7,691 nt of DNA from Bacteroidota bacterium (GCA_018267355.1 JAFDYP010000286.1:1-7691), one strand, 5' to 3'; positions 1 to 7,472 are shown, counted from the stretch's first letter. Made by a program: numbers and translations. Notes: generated by a model not told the origin, from the letters alone.

Positions 1-1895
1 ATAGCTATGATCGGATTCCATTGATAGTTGCCACCTGCAGGGGTGCCCACAGCAGTCAGTGTAGCGCTGCCACCTCCGCATATATTGGTCTGAGAGGCTG
101 TAGCAGTCACATTTACGCTAGGTGATATAGTGATCACTACGCTGTCCGAAGAGGTACAGCCGGACCTGTTATCCGTTACTGTTACAAAATATTTATAGGT
201 GCCAGACACCAGTGTAGTAAGTACCGGATTGGAGGCTGAAGTATCATTAAGGTTAGTAGATGGTGCCCATGTATATGAGAAAGCTCCGCTACCACCTGCT
301 GCAGTAGAACTACCGCCAATGGTCACTGTACCGGAATGAGGCAAGCAGAAGGTCTGGTCCGGACCTGCATCAGCCACTACTGTCGGATATACATTTACCT
401 GCTTGTAGGCAGTATCCTGGCAGCCATTGCGCGAGTATATCAACTCGTAAAGCTGAGTAGTCACAGGACCCACAGTCACAGATGGCGTATTGCCGGTGCC
501 CGGATACAGATATACGATCGGTATCCACTGATAACTGCCACCTCCGGGACTAGCCACACCATTCAGCACAGTAGTCTGACCAAAGCAAAGGTCTGTATCA
601 GAGCTATTGATGGTCACTGTAGCATGGGTATCGATAGTGATATGTGTAGAGTCTACAGAGCTGCATCCTGTCACATTATCGGTCACAGTGAGGTAGTATT
701 CTGTGTTTGTATTGACTTTTGCCACAATAGGATTTGGAGCAGTGGAGTCGCTGAGATTGGCTGTAGGAGACCAGTGGTAGCTATAGCTGCCCGAACCACC
801 TGTAGCAGCAGAGCTGGACCCGAGGAAGACAGTACCTGAATATGGCAAGCAGAAAGCCTGATTGATACCGGCATGTGCTACCACATTTGGATAAACATTC
901 ACCGTGATAGCTGTAGAGCCTGCACAGCCATTAGCTGTATAGGTCACCTGATATCTCTGAGTACCTGAAGGTGCCACAGTCACAGAGGCTGTATTGCCCG
1001 CACCGGGGTTCATATTGAATGTAGGACTCCACTGATAGCTGCCACCTGCAGGACTACCTACAGCAGTGAGTGTAGTGCTCTGACCGGTGCACAGATCAGT
1101 GTCTGTAGGAGATATAGCAACTGTAGCAGTAGGATTGATCACCAGGGTCATAGTAGATACGGCCTGGCATCCGGATATTTTGTCTGTGACGGTCAGAGAG
1201 TAAAGCGTAGAGCCTGCAGATACAGAGGTGACAGTAGGATTAGCTACTGTAGCGCTGCTGAGATTAGCTGATGGCGACCATGCATATGTATAGCTACCAG
1301 AGCCACCGGAGCCGGACGGCACACCACCCAGGGTGATGGTAGAGGTGACAGGAAGGCAATAAGTCTGATTAGGGCCTGCGCTTGCGACTACATTAGAGAA
1401 AACACGAACTGTCTTACTAGCAGTGTCGCTGCAAGTACCCTGAGTATATATTACAAAGTAAGTCTGATTGGTAGTCGGAGCTACATCTACCGATGCAGCC
1501 GCACCGGATGAAGGACTCATACTGACCTGAGGATACCACTGATAGGTGCCGCCGGCAGGACTGCCCGAGGCGGTCAGCGTAGTAGTCTGACCAGTACAGA
1601 TATCAGTATCCGAGGAAGTGGCGGTCACAGAAGGTTGCGGGAGAATGGTCAGATTAGTAGAGTCCACTCCATAGCAGCCGTTGCCGTCAGTCACAGTCAG
1701 GTAATACCTCGTGGTGCCTGCACTACTTACTGTCACAGTCGGATTGGCTACACCAGCATTATTCAGGCCGGTGACCGGAGACCAGGTATAGCTATAAGTG
1801 CCTGAGCCACCAGTTGCAGCAGGTACTGCGCCGAGAGTGATGGTAGCCGTGACCGGCTGGCAATAAGTCTGATTAGCTCCGGCGTGCGCCAGAGG
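1..1895 (-). repeat. Tandem Ig/PKD-like domains A4-B4-A5-B5-A6-B6-A7-B7(partial), residues 1860-2490
   Basis: Limits: A4 1638-1895, B4 1395-1637, A5 1131-1394, B5 888-1130, A6 627-887, B6 384-626, A7 120-383, B7 1-119 (cut by the window edge after 39 residues). A4 to A7 are 86, 88, 87 and 88 aa; B4, B5 and B6 are all 81 aa. The A/B alternation seen in the earlier block resumes here. In B5 and B6 the WSP core is QWSP and QWIP, and B4 has QWYP with SSGAAAS in place of AAGNTA. Every complete domain keeps its two cysteines. The array continues past position 1, so the total repeat number is unknown. Confidence 0.85.
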
Positions 1896-4800
1896 GTTAT
1901 TATTTACTGTCACAGCTACAGAGCTGGTAGCACTACAGCTGTGTGCGTCAGTCACAGTGACATTATAGGTTGTATTAAGAAGCGGAGATGCTACAGGATT
2001 GGCCACAGTAGTAGAGGTCAGGCCTGTGCCAGGCGCCCATGCATAGACAAATGGAGAAGTACCTCCTGATGCTGTAGGCGCTCCGCCTATAGTAGTAGAG
2101 CTACCATTACAGATAGCTACTGCCGAGCCGGCGCTGGCCACTACAGATGGCCATACGGTCAGACGTACAGTATCACTTGCATTACAGCCATTGTTATCCG
2201 TCACATTCAGCGTGTAGAGGTAGCTACCAGCCGCAGATGGATTGGCTGTAGCAGATATAGCAGTAGTAGAAGAGAGACCTGTAGCAGGGGACCACTGATA
2301 AGTATATGGCGCCGTGCCACCTGTGACAGTGCCGGTCAGTACTGTGCTGCTGCCGCTATTGGCGCAGTAGCTGGTATTGACACCTGCATCTACCTGGAGT
2401 GTAGAGCCTACTACAGTTACATTGACAGAGGCTGCTGCGGTACATCCCTTAGAGTCTGTCACAGTCACTGTATAGAGAGTAGTAGAGCCTATCTGGCTTA
2501 CGCTAGGATTAGGTGAAGTAGACGAGCTGAGACCACCGGCAGGGCTCCACAAGTAAGTGTAGCCTGGCGTACCACCTGATGCTGTAGGCGCGCCGCCTAT
2601 GATCACCGATGCAGCACTACATGCAGTAAGATTCTGGCCTGGACCAGCATCAGCAGTCGGCTTAGGATTGACAGTCACAGTCACAGAGCTGGTTGCGCTG
2701 CAACCCTTGGTATCTGTCACAGTCACAGTGTATGTGGTGAGTACTGTAGGTGATGCCACCGGATTGGCTACGGTAGAGGAGCTGAGACCTGTGGTAGGAG
2801 ACCAGCTATAGGTCAGGGTACCAGTACCGCCGCTACCCGTAGGGCTGCCGCCTATGGTCACACCCAGGCCATTACATACCGATGTAGCTGAGCCCGCGTC
2901 GGCTACTACAGCAGGATTCAGAGTGATCACTGCTGAGTCTACCGATGTACAGCCTGATACATTGTCAGTCACAGTCACGTAGTATGTGATAGTGCTTGCC
3001 ACATTAGAGGTCAGTGTAGGGTTAGCTACAGTAGTACTGCTCAGACGTGTAGATGGAGACCACAGGTAAGAGAAATTACCCGAACCTCCCGTAGCTGTAG
3101 GAGTCGCTCCCAGCGTCACAGTACCCGCATATGGCATACAGAAGGTCTGATTGCCACCTGCATGAGATACTACTGCAGGTACTACATTTACGGTCTTAGT
3201 GGCTGTACCACTACATCCAGATGTCGTATACGTTACCAGGTAGGTTTGATTGGCAGGAGGTGCTACAGTCACAGTAGCAGTATTACCGGCCACTGGCGTC
3301 ATAAAGTTAGTTGGGCTCCAGCTATAGGTGCCACCAGCAGGTAGGCCGGTCGCAGTCAGGGTAGTAGACTGACCCGCACACAGGCTGGTATCAGGAGAAC
3401 TGATCGTCACTGTAGCCTGAGAGTTGATAGTCAGCCTCATTGAGTCTACAGCCTGGCAGCCGGATTTGGTGTCCGTCACTGTCACATAGTACACTATATT
3501 GCTGGCTACCGCGCTAGTCACTGTAGGGTTAGCTACTGTCGTGCTGCTCAGGCGGGTGGATGGAGACCATGAGTAGGTATAGGAACCTGATCCGCTGGTA
3601 GCAGTAGGGCTGCCACCGAGGGTAATAGTGGTAGAGACCGGCAAACAATAAGTCTGGTCCGCACCTGCCTCAGCACCCACAGTCGGATAGACATTCACTT
3701 TGCGGGATGCAGTATTGGTACATCCGGCCAGGGAGTAGAGTACAGTATAAGTTTGATTAGCAGACGGGCCTACACTCACAGAGGCAGTATTGCCTGCTGC
3801 CGGTGTCATACCTATGGTAGGGCTCCAGCTATATGTACCACCAGCCGGTGTGCCGGTAGCACCCAGCGTAGTGACCTGGCCCAGACAGAGGTCTGTATCT
3901 GAGAGGGCTATGCTCACAGTCACTGCCGGATTGATCACCAGGGTCATAGAGTCTCTGGAGGTACAGCCGGTCACGTTATCCGTCACCGTCACATAATATA
4001 TAGTGGTACCCGACACCACTGAAGTGATTGTAGGGTTAGCCACAGATGTGCTGCTCAGATTAGTAGGCGGAGACCATGCATATGAATAGCTATTAGATCC
4101 ACCCGTTGCAGTAGGAGCACCTCCCAGAGTGATAGTGGTAGATACATTAGAGCAGTAAGTCTGATTAGATCCCGCTTCTGCCACTACTATCGGATAGACG
4201 GTCACCTGCCTGCTGGCTGATGATGTACAGCCACCCAGCGTATATACCACATTATATGTCTGTGTGGTGGCAGGGTTCACTGTCACGGTAGCAGTATTGC
4301 CTGCAGCCGGAGTGATATTAGAGAGCGGTGACCACTGGAAGGTACCACCTGCCGGGCTCACACTGGCTGTCAGGCTGATGCTATTGCCTACACATATATT
4401 AGCTGTAGATGGTGTGATAGTCACCGTACCCGGCTGGGTGGTGACAGTCACGAGCGCCGTATCTGTACAACCGGTAGAGTTTGTCCACACAAAGCCATAG
4501 GTACCCGTTGTACTCCAGTTGCTGATAGTAGTAGTCGGATTAGTAGCACTCGCGATGGTCGCAGTGCCGGGATTGCCGGCACGGGCGGTCCAGGTGCCTG
4601 TACCAGTGGCAGACATAGTAGCAGTACCTACCAGACAGACCGACTGATCGGCTCCGGCGTTTGGCTTGATACATACCTGATAGTCTTCTACCTCACCGGC
4701 ACCTATCTCACCCTGAGCGTCAGTGCTGCTCAAGGTAGCATCTGCTATACGCACACGCAGGAAAGTATTGCCACTACCATACACGAATGCAGGCAGACCT

Positions 4801-7472
4801 GTGAAGCTCAGGGTCACCGTCTGCTGCGAAGCACTGGTAGGCACACTGACCACAGCAGATTCCGCTGCGTCAAATGAACCGTTGCCATTGGCATCTATCC
4901 AGCCGCGCAGGTTCACAGTAGCACCGGTATTATTGAGGTATGATACAGAAACACTGTAAGTCGTAGCACCCACCACGGCTGTAGGTATCACAGCTACACC
5001 ATCCTCATCATCGCTGGCCCCTGTATTACTTACATCGTCACCATTAGCGGTAGCTGAGTTGAGAGCAGCTGTTTCTGCATCTATCGTGAGGCCCAGCCTT
5101 AGTTTATCGGTCAGGGCCGAGCGTGCGGCGTTTGAGCCATCGTATCCCGTAGGCGCATCACCGTAGTCGAAAGTGTTTGAATTCCACTCAAAGATAAAGT
5201 GGTTGTCTTTGCCGGCTGTCTGGGCAGGAATAGATTTATCGAAGCCAGGTACATCAGTGATCCACTGGTGTGGTACAGTGCCCTGATCTGAGTGTATAGT
5301 CGTGCCGATGTATGTCAGACCATTTGTATTATTATAGTACAAGTGGCCGCTACCTCTGAGGATACCGGTGCTACCCATGTAGTCCTTCTCACTACCACCC
5401 AGGTAGGTGCCATAGGTACGCGTAGTCAGGTTATTGCTAAAGCTGGCATAGCTGATATCTATGATACCGCCAAAGGTATTTTGATAATAAGGGCTGGCAG
5501 GAGTGGTATTATTTGCCGGATAGTCACTGGAGGTAGTAGTACCAAAAAGAAGCACATTGCTGCTACGGAAGTCTACAGCTATACCGCCCACCAGATCATC
5601 AGATGAACCGCCATTGTAAGTTTCCACAAAGCCGGAACCGGCAGATCCATTCCATGGGATACGCGCCAGCGCCTGGTCCATCCCGCCTTTATTGGTGGTT
5701 TGTACTGCTCCTGTAGTGCCAGGTATGTCCGTAGAGGATGTATTATACCCTACATAGAAATAGTTATTGTCAGCACACACGACTGCCTTGTCGGCACCTT
5801 GGGGACCGCCAGCTATAGCCGAATAGGAAGAGAGACCCTCGGAGCTACTGCCGCCCAGATACGAGAAGGTAGTAAAAGCTGTCACAGGCGAAGACTGAAT
5901 AGGTATCGAGCCGACCAGGATCTCAGTAGCACCGCCTATCGTACCGTCTACGGCATTCACCAGGCTAGGGTAGGAAGAGCCGACTACAGTGTGTACCGCA
6001 AAGGCTAGTTTCGTTTTGTCGGTAGAGGAAGCGATAGATGCAAATGTCTCATTATTATTACCGCCCACGTAGGTGCCCCAGCTAGCCGAGAGGCTGGTAC
6101 CGCTGGCACCGGTCACACGGATGATAAAGCCCTCTGAGCTGCCTGCAAAAGTATTGTCAGGCGCACTACCAGTGATGACAGAATTTGAAAGGGCAGACGT
6201 ACAGGTACCGCTCACATAGAAAGTGGAGTTGTCGATAGTCACAACGGATTGATATACTGCCGTATTTACATTAGATGGAGTAGCCGTGTTGATAGACCCG
6301 GAGTATGCCCTGGCGGCCAAGGTAGCGCTGAATATCTTTACTACATCTTCGGTATATACCAGGATGATCCTTCCATCATGAAAGATATCGAGATCTGAAG
6401 GAAAATTGGCCGCGCCGGATACGCCGGTCATGGTCCATGCCAGTATATTGGTACCTGTAGCATTTAGCTTATACAATACAGTAGATGGATTGCTACTAAA
6501 GGTATTAGAGTATCCTGCAGACACGTTATTGAGGTAGGTCACGCTCATCGCCTCATTAGTAAAGCCTGCGCAGTATACCTCACCGGCACTATTTGATACG
6601 ATACTATAGAGATATTCGTCAAAAGTAGAAGAACCATTATGCATATAGGTAGACCACATCATCACCGGGTCTATGACCAGCGGCTGGGAAGGGTCGAAGC
6701 CAGCCTCCACCTGATAGGCGAGCGTATTGTCGCTCACCTTTACCATATTGGTCTTAAACTGCTTCTTGCTACCATCTATGGTCTGGAATGTCTCAGGTAT
6801 CACGAGTGATATATTGTTCTCGTGCATTTTGATGGTCAGGTTGCCTTCTTTCTCTACTATCAGGGCGTCCTGTCCGGTCATCTGCATTTTGATCTTACTG
6901 TAGTCAGCAGCCCTGCTCACGATCCAGTCAAACTCCATGGAGCCGCTCTGGCCTGAGTATAGGCGCAGGTCTATACCGGGATAGACATTCTTCAGCGTGA
7001 TCTCATTATAGATAGCCGGCTGGATGCCTTTTTCGCGCTTATCAGTACTAGTATAATAAGTGCCCCTGGTCGCAGAAACCGAGCCTGGCTCCACAGTCCA
7101 CGTACCATTTGATCCGGGGAAAGTCAGGTCCACTATTTGGAGCGGCATTGGCTCCTTGGCTTCTTCAACTTCATTTTCCTCTTCGTCCCATTCCTTCTGA
7201 TTGGTCACGATACGGATCTTGTTATTGTACACGCCCATACTACCAAAGGCAGTGCGGAAGCCGTACAATACGTCAGGATTATTAAACTGGCCTGCATTCT
7301 TTTCAAACCAAATCTTATTGGTAGTAGCCCTCAGGGTATTCTTCACAGAAGCCTGTATCACGGGGTCCACATCACCTACATGACTGGTAGTTGCAGTCTG
7401 CTGGGCAAAGGTAGCCTGTGTAACCACCACAAATAATAATGTCAGAAATACGGAAGTAAACTTCTTCATCAT
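1..7472 (-). CDS. Giant secreted modular adhesin-like protein (DUF7948 / SBBP / GEVED / Ig-PKD-SprB-like repeats), 3' end outside the window
   Basis: The frame is open for 2490 codons from the ATG at 7472-7470 to the left edge; every codon was read and no stop or frameshift was found. The start is ATG-ATG (7472 or 7469), directly before Lys-Lys and a hydrophobic signal peptide. The nearest upstream in-frame stop is TGA at 7613-7611, with no other in-frame ATG between. Domains in order: signal peptide 1-23, DUF7948-like 42-270, SBBP-like propeller 273-766, GEVED 768-931, divergent Ig-like 934-1010, then tandem A/B/C Ig-like domains 1011-2490. The repeats are rich in Thr, Ser, Val and Gly and poor in Lys and Arg, as in exported Bacteroidota surface proteins. 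Family knowledge: such proteins are usually type IX secretion cargo, with a C-terminal sorting or CHU_C domain that would lie left of position 1. Role as an adhesin or surface stalk is inferred; no enzymatic motif was seen. No operon partner is visible. Confidence 0.95.
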   Translation of the reverse strand, partial: MMKKFTSVFLTLLFVVVTQATFAQQTATTSHVGDVDPVIQASVKNTLRATTNKIWFEKNAGQFNNPDVLYGFRTAFGSMGVYNNKIRIVTNQKEWDEEENEVEEAKEPMPLQIVDLTFPGSNGTWTVEPGSVSATRGTYYTSTDKREKGIQPAIYNEITLKNVYPGIDLRLYSGQSGSMEFDWIVSRAADYSKIKMQMTGQDALIVEKEGNLTIKMHENNISLVIPETFQTIDGSKKQFKTNMVKVSDNTLAYQVEAGFDPSQPLVIDPVMMWSTYMHNGSSTFDEYLYSIVSNSAGEVYCAGFTNEAMSVTYLNNVSAGYSNTFSSNPSTVLYKLNATGTNILAWTMTGVSGAANFPSDLDIFHDGRIILVYTEDVVKIFSATLAARAYSGSINTATPSNVNTAVYQSVVTIDNSTFYVSGTCTSALSNSVITGSAPDNTFAGSSEGFIIRVTGASGTSLSASWGTYVGGNNNETFASIASSTDKTKLAFAVHTVVGSSYPSLVNAVDGTIGGATEILVGSIPIQSSPVTAFTTFSYLGGSSSEGLSSYSAIAGGPQGADKAVVCADNNYFYVGYNTSSTDIPGTTGAVQTTNKGGMDQALARIPWNGSAGSGFVETYNGGSSDDLVGGIAVDFRSSNVLLFGTTTSSDYPANNTTPASPYYQNTFGGIIDISYASFSNNLTTRTYGTYLGGSEKDYMGSTGILRGSGHLYYNNTNGLTYIGTTIHSDQGTVPHQWITDVPGFDKSIPAQTAGKDNHFIFEWNSNTFDYGDAPTGYDGSNAARSALTDKLRLGLTIDAETAALNSATANGDDVSNTGASDDEDGVAVIPTAVVGATTYSVSVSYLNNTGATVNLRGWIDANGNGSFDAAESAVVSVPTSASQQTVTLSFTGLPAFVYGSGNTFLRVRIADATLSSTDAQGEIGAGEVEDYQVCIKPNAGADQSVCLVGTATMSATGTGTWTARAGNPGTATIASATNPTTTISNWSTTGTYGFVWTNSTGCTDTALVTVTTQPGTVTITPSTANICVGNSISLTASVSPAGGTFQWSPLSNITPAAGNTATVTVNPATTQTYNVVYTLGGCTSSASRQVTVYPIVVAEAGSNQTYCSNVSTTITLGGAPTATGGSNSYSYAWSPPTNLSSTSVANPTITSVVSGTTIYYVTVTDNVTGCTSRDSMTLVINPAVTVSIALSDTDLCLGQVTTLGATGTPAGGTYSWSPTIGMTPAAGNTASVSVGPSANQTYTVLYSLAGCTNTASRKVNVYPTVGAEAGADQTYCLPVSTTITLGGSPTATSGSGSYTYSWSPSTRLSSTTVANPTVTSAVASNIVYYVTVTDTKSGCQAVDSMRLTINSQATVTISSPDTSLCAGQSTTLTATGLPAGGTYSWSPTNFMTPVAGNTATVTVAPPANQTYLVTYTTSGCSGTATKTVNVVPAVVSHAGGNQTFCMPYAGTVTLGATPTATGGSGNFSYLWSPSTRLSSTTVANPTLTSNVASTITYYVTVTDNVSGCTSVDSAVITLNPAVVADAGSATSVCNGLGVTIGGSPTGSGGTGTLTYSWSPTTGLSSSTVANPVASPTVLTTYTVTVTDTKGCSATSSVTVTVNPKPTADAGPGQNLTACSAASVIIGGAPTASGGTPGYTYLWSPAGGLSSSTSPNPSVSQIGSTTLYTVTVTDSKGCTAAASVNVTVVGSTLQVDAGVNTSYCANSGSSTVLTGTVTGGTAPYTYQWSPATGLSSTTAISATANPSAAGSYLYTLNVTDNNGCNASDTVRLTVWPSVVASAGSAVAICNGSSTTIGGAPTASGGTSPFVYAWAPGTGLTSTTVANPVASPLLNTTYNVTVTDAHSCSATSSVAVTVNNNPLAHAGANQTYCQPVTATITLGAVPAATGGSGTYSYTWSPVTGLNNAGVANPTVTVSSAGTTRYYLTVTDGNGCYGVDSTNLTILPQPSVTATSSDTDICTGQTTTLTASGSPAGGTYQWYPQVSMSPSSGAAASVDVAPTTNQTYFVIYTQGTCSDTASKTVRVFSNVVASAGPNQTYCLPVTSTITLGGVPSGSGGSGSYTYAWSPSANLSSATVANPTVTSVSAGSTLYSLTVTDKISGCQAVSTMTLVINPTATVAISPTDTDLCTGQSTTLTAVGSPAGGSYQWSPTFNMNPGAGNTASVTVAPSGTQRYQVTYTANGCAGSTAITVNVYPNVVAHAGINQAFCLPYSGTVFLGSSSAATGGSGSYSYHWSPTANLSDSTAPNPIVAKVNTNTEYYLTVTDNVTGCSSVDSTHITIDTHATVTINSSDTDLCFGQTTVLNGVASPGGGSYQWIPIVYLYPGTGNTPSVTVGPVTTQLYELIYSRNGCQDTAYKQVNVYPTVVADAGPDQTFCLPHSGTVTIGGSSTAAGGSGAFSYTWAPSTNLNDTSASNPVLTTLVSGTYKYFVTVTDNRSGCTSSDSVVITISPSVNVTATASQTNICGGGSATLTAVGTPAGGNYQWNPIIA
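1896..2912 (-). repeat. Cassette of four consecutive type-C SprB/PKD-like domains (C1-C4), residues 1521-1859
   Basis: Limits: C1 2664-2912, C2 2406-2663, C3 2148-2405, C4 1896-2147, giving 83, 86, 86 and 84 aa. The consensus runs ADAGxxxxxC, TIGGxPTxSGGTxxxTYxWSPxTGLSSSTxxNP, TTYTVTVTDxxGCxATSSVxVTVNP. The type is nearer to A than to B (same AG start, GG-x-P-T, YxWSP and VTVTD) but has a shorter link before the second Cys (TDxKGC rather than TDNVxGC) and lacks the QTYCxP segment of A. C3 is the most divergent, with TGTVTGGTAPYTYQWSP and TAISATANPS in place of the VANP region; C4 has HSC for KGC. The block sits between A3 and A4 in place of a single B domain. Confidence 0.85.
2913..4442 (-). 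repeat. Tandem Ig/PKD-like domains B0-A1-B1-A2-B2-A3, residues 1011-1520
   Basis: Domain limits in window bases: B0 4191-4442, A1 3927-4190, B1 3684-3926, A2 3420-3683, B2 3177-3419, A3 2913-3176. All three A domains are 88 aa; B1 and B2 are 81 aa and B0 is 84. Type A runs: AxAGxNQTYC, TITLGGxPTATGGS, YxYxWSPxTxLSSTxVANPT, YYVTVTDxxxGC, ending INP. Type B runs: VTIxxxDTxLC, GQxTTLTATGxPAGGTYxWSP, MTPAAGNTAxVxV, NQTYxVxYxxxGC, ending VNVYP. Each domain has exactly two cysteines. Type A resembles PKD/SprB-like repeats (YxWSP and YxVTVTDxxGC); type B is a shorter Ig-like form. The probable role is a stiff stalk that holds N-terminal modules away from the cell, or a repeated ligand-binding surface. 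Confidence 0.85.
4443..4673 (-). repeat. Divergent single Ig/PKD-like domain (D0), residues 934-1010
   Basis: It follows GEVEDYQV directly and runs from CIKPNAGADQSVC to NSTGCTDTALVTVT. It keeps the AGxDQxVC start and the GC near the end shared with the repeats downstream, but has a short centre (GTGTWTARAGNPGTATIAS) with Trp in TWT instead of YxWSP. At 77 residues it is shorter than types A, B and C. It resembles the first PKD-like domain often found before long repeat stalks in Bacteroidota proteins. It has one extra cysteine (Cys934) at the linker. Confidence 0.65.
4680..5171 (-). other. GEVED domain, residues 768-931
   Basis: The domain opens with FDYGDAP (768-774) and closes with GEVEDYQV (GEVED at 926-930), the two signatures of the Bacteroidota GEVED family. 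Between them are LGLTIDAETAA, the acidic DDEDGVAV, and LRGWIDANGNGSFD, all in the usual order. The length of about 164 residues is usual. GEVED domains are beta-rich, extracellular, and usually sit between the N-terminal module and the Ig-like repeats or the C-terminal sorting domain. The precise role is unknown. Confidence 0.9.
4860..4895 (-). other. EF-hand-like calcium loop inside the GEVED domain, residues 860-871
   Basis: The twelve residues DANGNGSFDAAE place Asp860, Asn862, Asn864, Ser866, Asp868 and Glu871 at positions 1, 3, 5, 7, 9 and 12, the ligand pattern of an EF-hand or dockerin-type calcium loop. Seen in sequence; calcium binding is inferred. Related DxNxDG loops are common at this place in GEVED domains, so it is probably a family feature that stiffens the fold. 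Confidence 0.6.
5175..6656 (-). other. SBBP-type beta-propeller-like region, about residues 273-766
   Basis: The region starts with WSTYMHNGSSTFDEYLYSI, and the TY-x-GG-x-x-x-(D/E) signature of SBBP (seven-bladed beta-propeller-like) repeats recurs: TYVGGNNNETF at Tyr468, SYLGGSSSEGL at Tyr538, TYNGGSSDDLVGGI at Tyr619 and TYLGGSEKDYMGS at Tyr690. The last four are 70, 81 and 71 residues apart, about the size of a blade with loops. Between Tyr276 and Tyr468 no clear signature is seen, so blades there are degenerate. Other blade-like pieces are GEVYCAGFTNEA near 290 and NVLLFGTTTSSDYP near 650. In known proteins this region is a structural or binding platform; no ligand is predicted. Confidence 0.7.
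6663..7349 (-). other. DUF7948-like N-terminal domain, about residues 42-270
   Basis: The segment has the hallmarks of the domain that commonly precedes SBBP repeats: W55-FEKNAGQFNNPDVLYGFR near its start, a central YNEITLKNVYPGIDLRLY, GSMEFDWIVSRAADYSKIKM, and the closing PLVIDPVMMWSTY at 264-276. The function of the domain is not established. It is always near the N-terminus of secreted proteins, before a propeller-like region, as here. An acidic insertion at 94-107 (EWDEEENEVEEAKE) stands out from the rest of the protein. Boundaries are approximate. Confidence 0.8.
7404..7472 (-). other. Sec signal peptide, residues 1-23
   Basis: The N-terminus reads MMKKFTSVFLTLLFVVVTQA followed by TFA-QQ. 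It has two lysines, a hydrophobic core at residues 8-17 (VFLTLLFVVV) and a small-residue cleavage context A20-T-F-A23 before Gln24-Gln25. Cleavage after Ala23 fits signal peptidase I; Cys is absent near the site, so a lipoprotein signal is not supported. It directs the protein across the inner membrane, and the type IX system would then be expected to carry it across the outer membrane. Confidence 0.9.

Noticed and set aside
683..874. 63-codon minus-strand frame inside the repeat region
   Set aside because: It is out of frame with the giant gene, overlaps A6 and A5-B5 neighbours' coding sequence fully, and shows no protein feature of its own.
1896..2912. Mobile element or insertion sequence behind the C cassette
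   Set aside because: The frame continues through it, no transposase or terminal inverted repeats are present, and the DNA composition does not differ by eye from the flanks.
1..4442. Regularly spaced repeats that could suggest a CRISPR array or tandem satellite DNA
   Set aside because: The period is about 250-507 bases, the copies differ at many bases, and the frame stays open throughout. They are protein-coding domain repeats.
336..7436. Plus-strand open reading frames of 60-167 codons scattered over the window (for example 336-839, 2599-2811, 4264-4500, 5292-5606)
   Set aside because: All lie antisense to the continuous minus-strand gene. They have no family motif or consistent composition. 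Some look repetitive (VTVTV) only because GTCACAGTCAC-type DNA encodes Val-Thr repeats on both strands.
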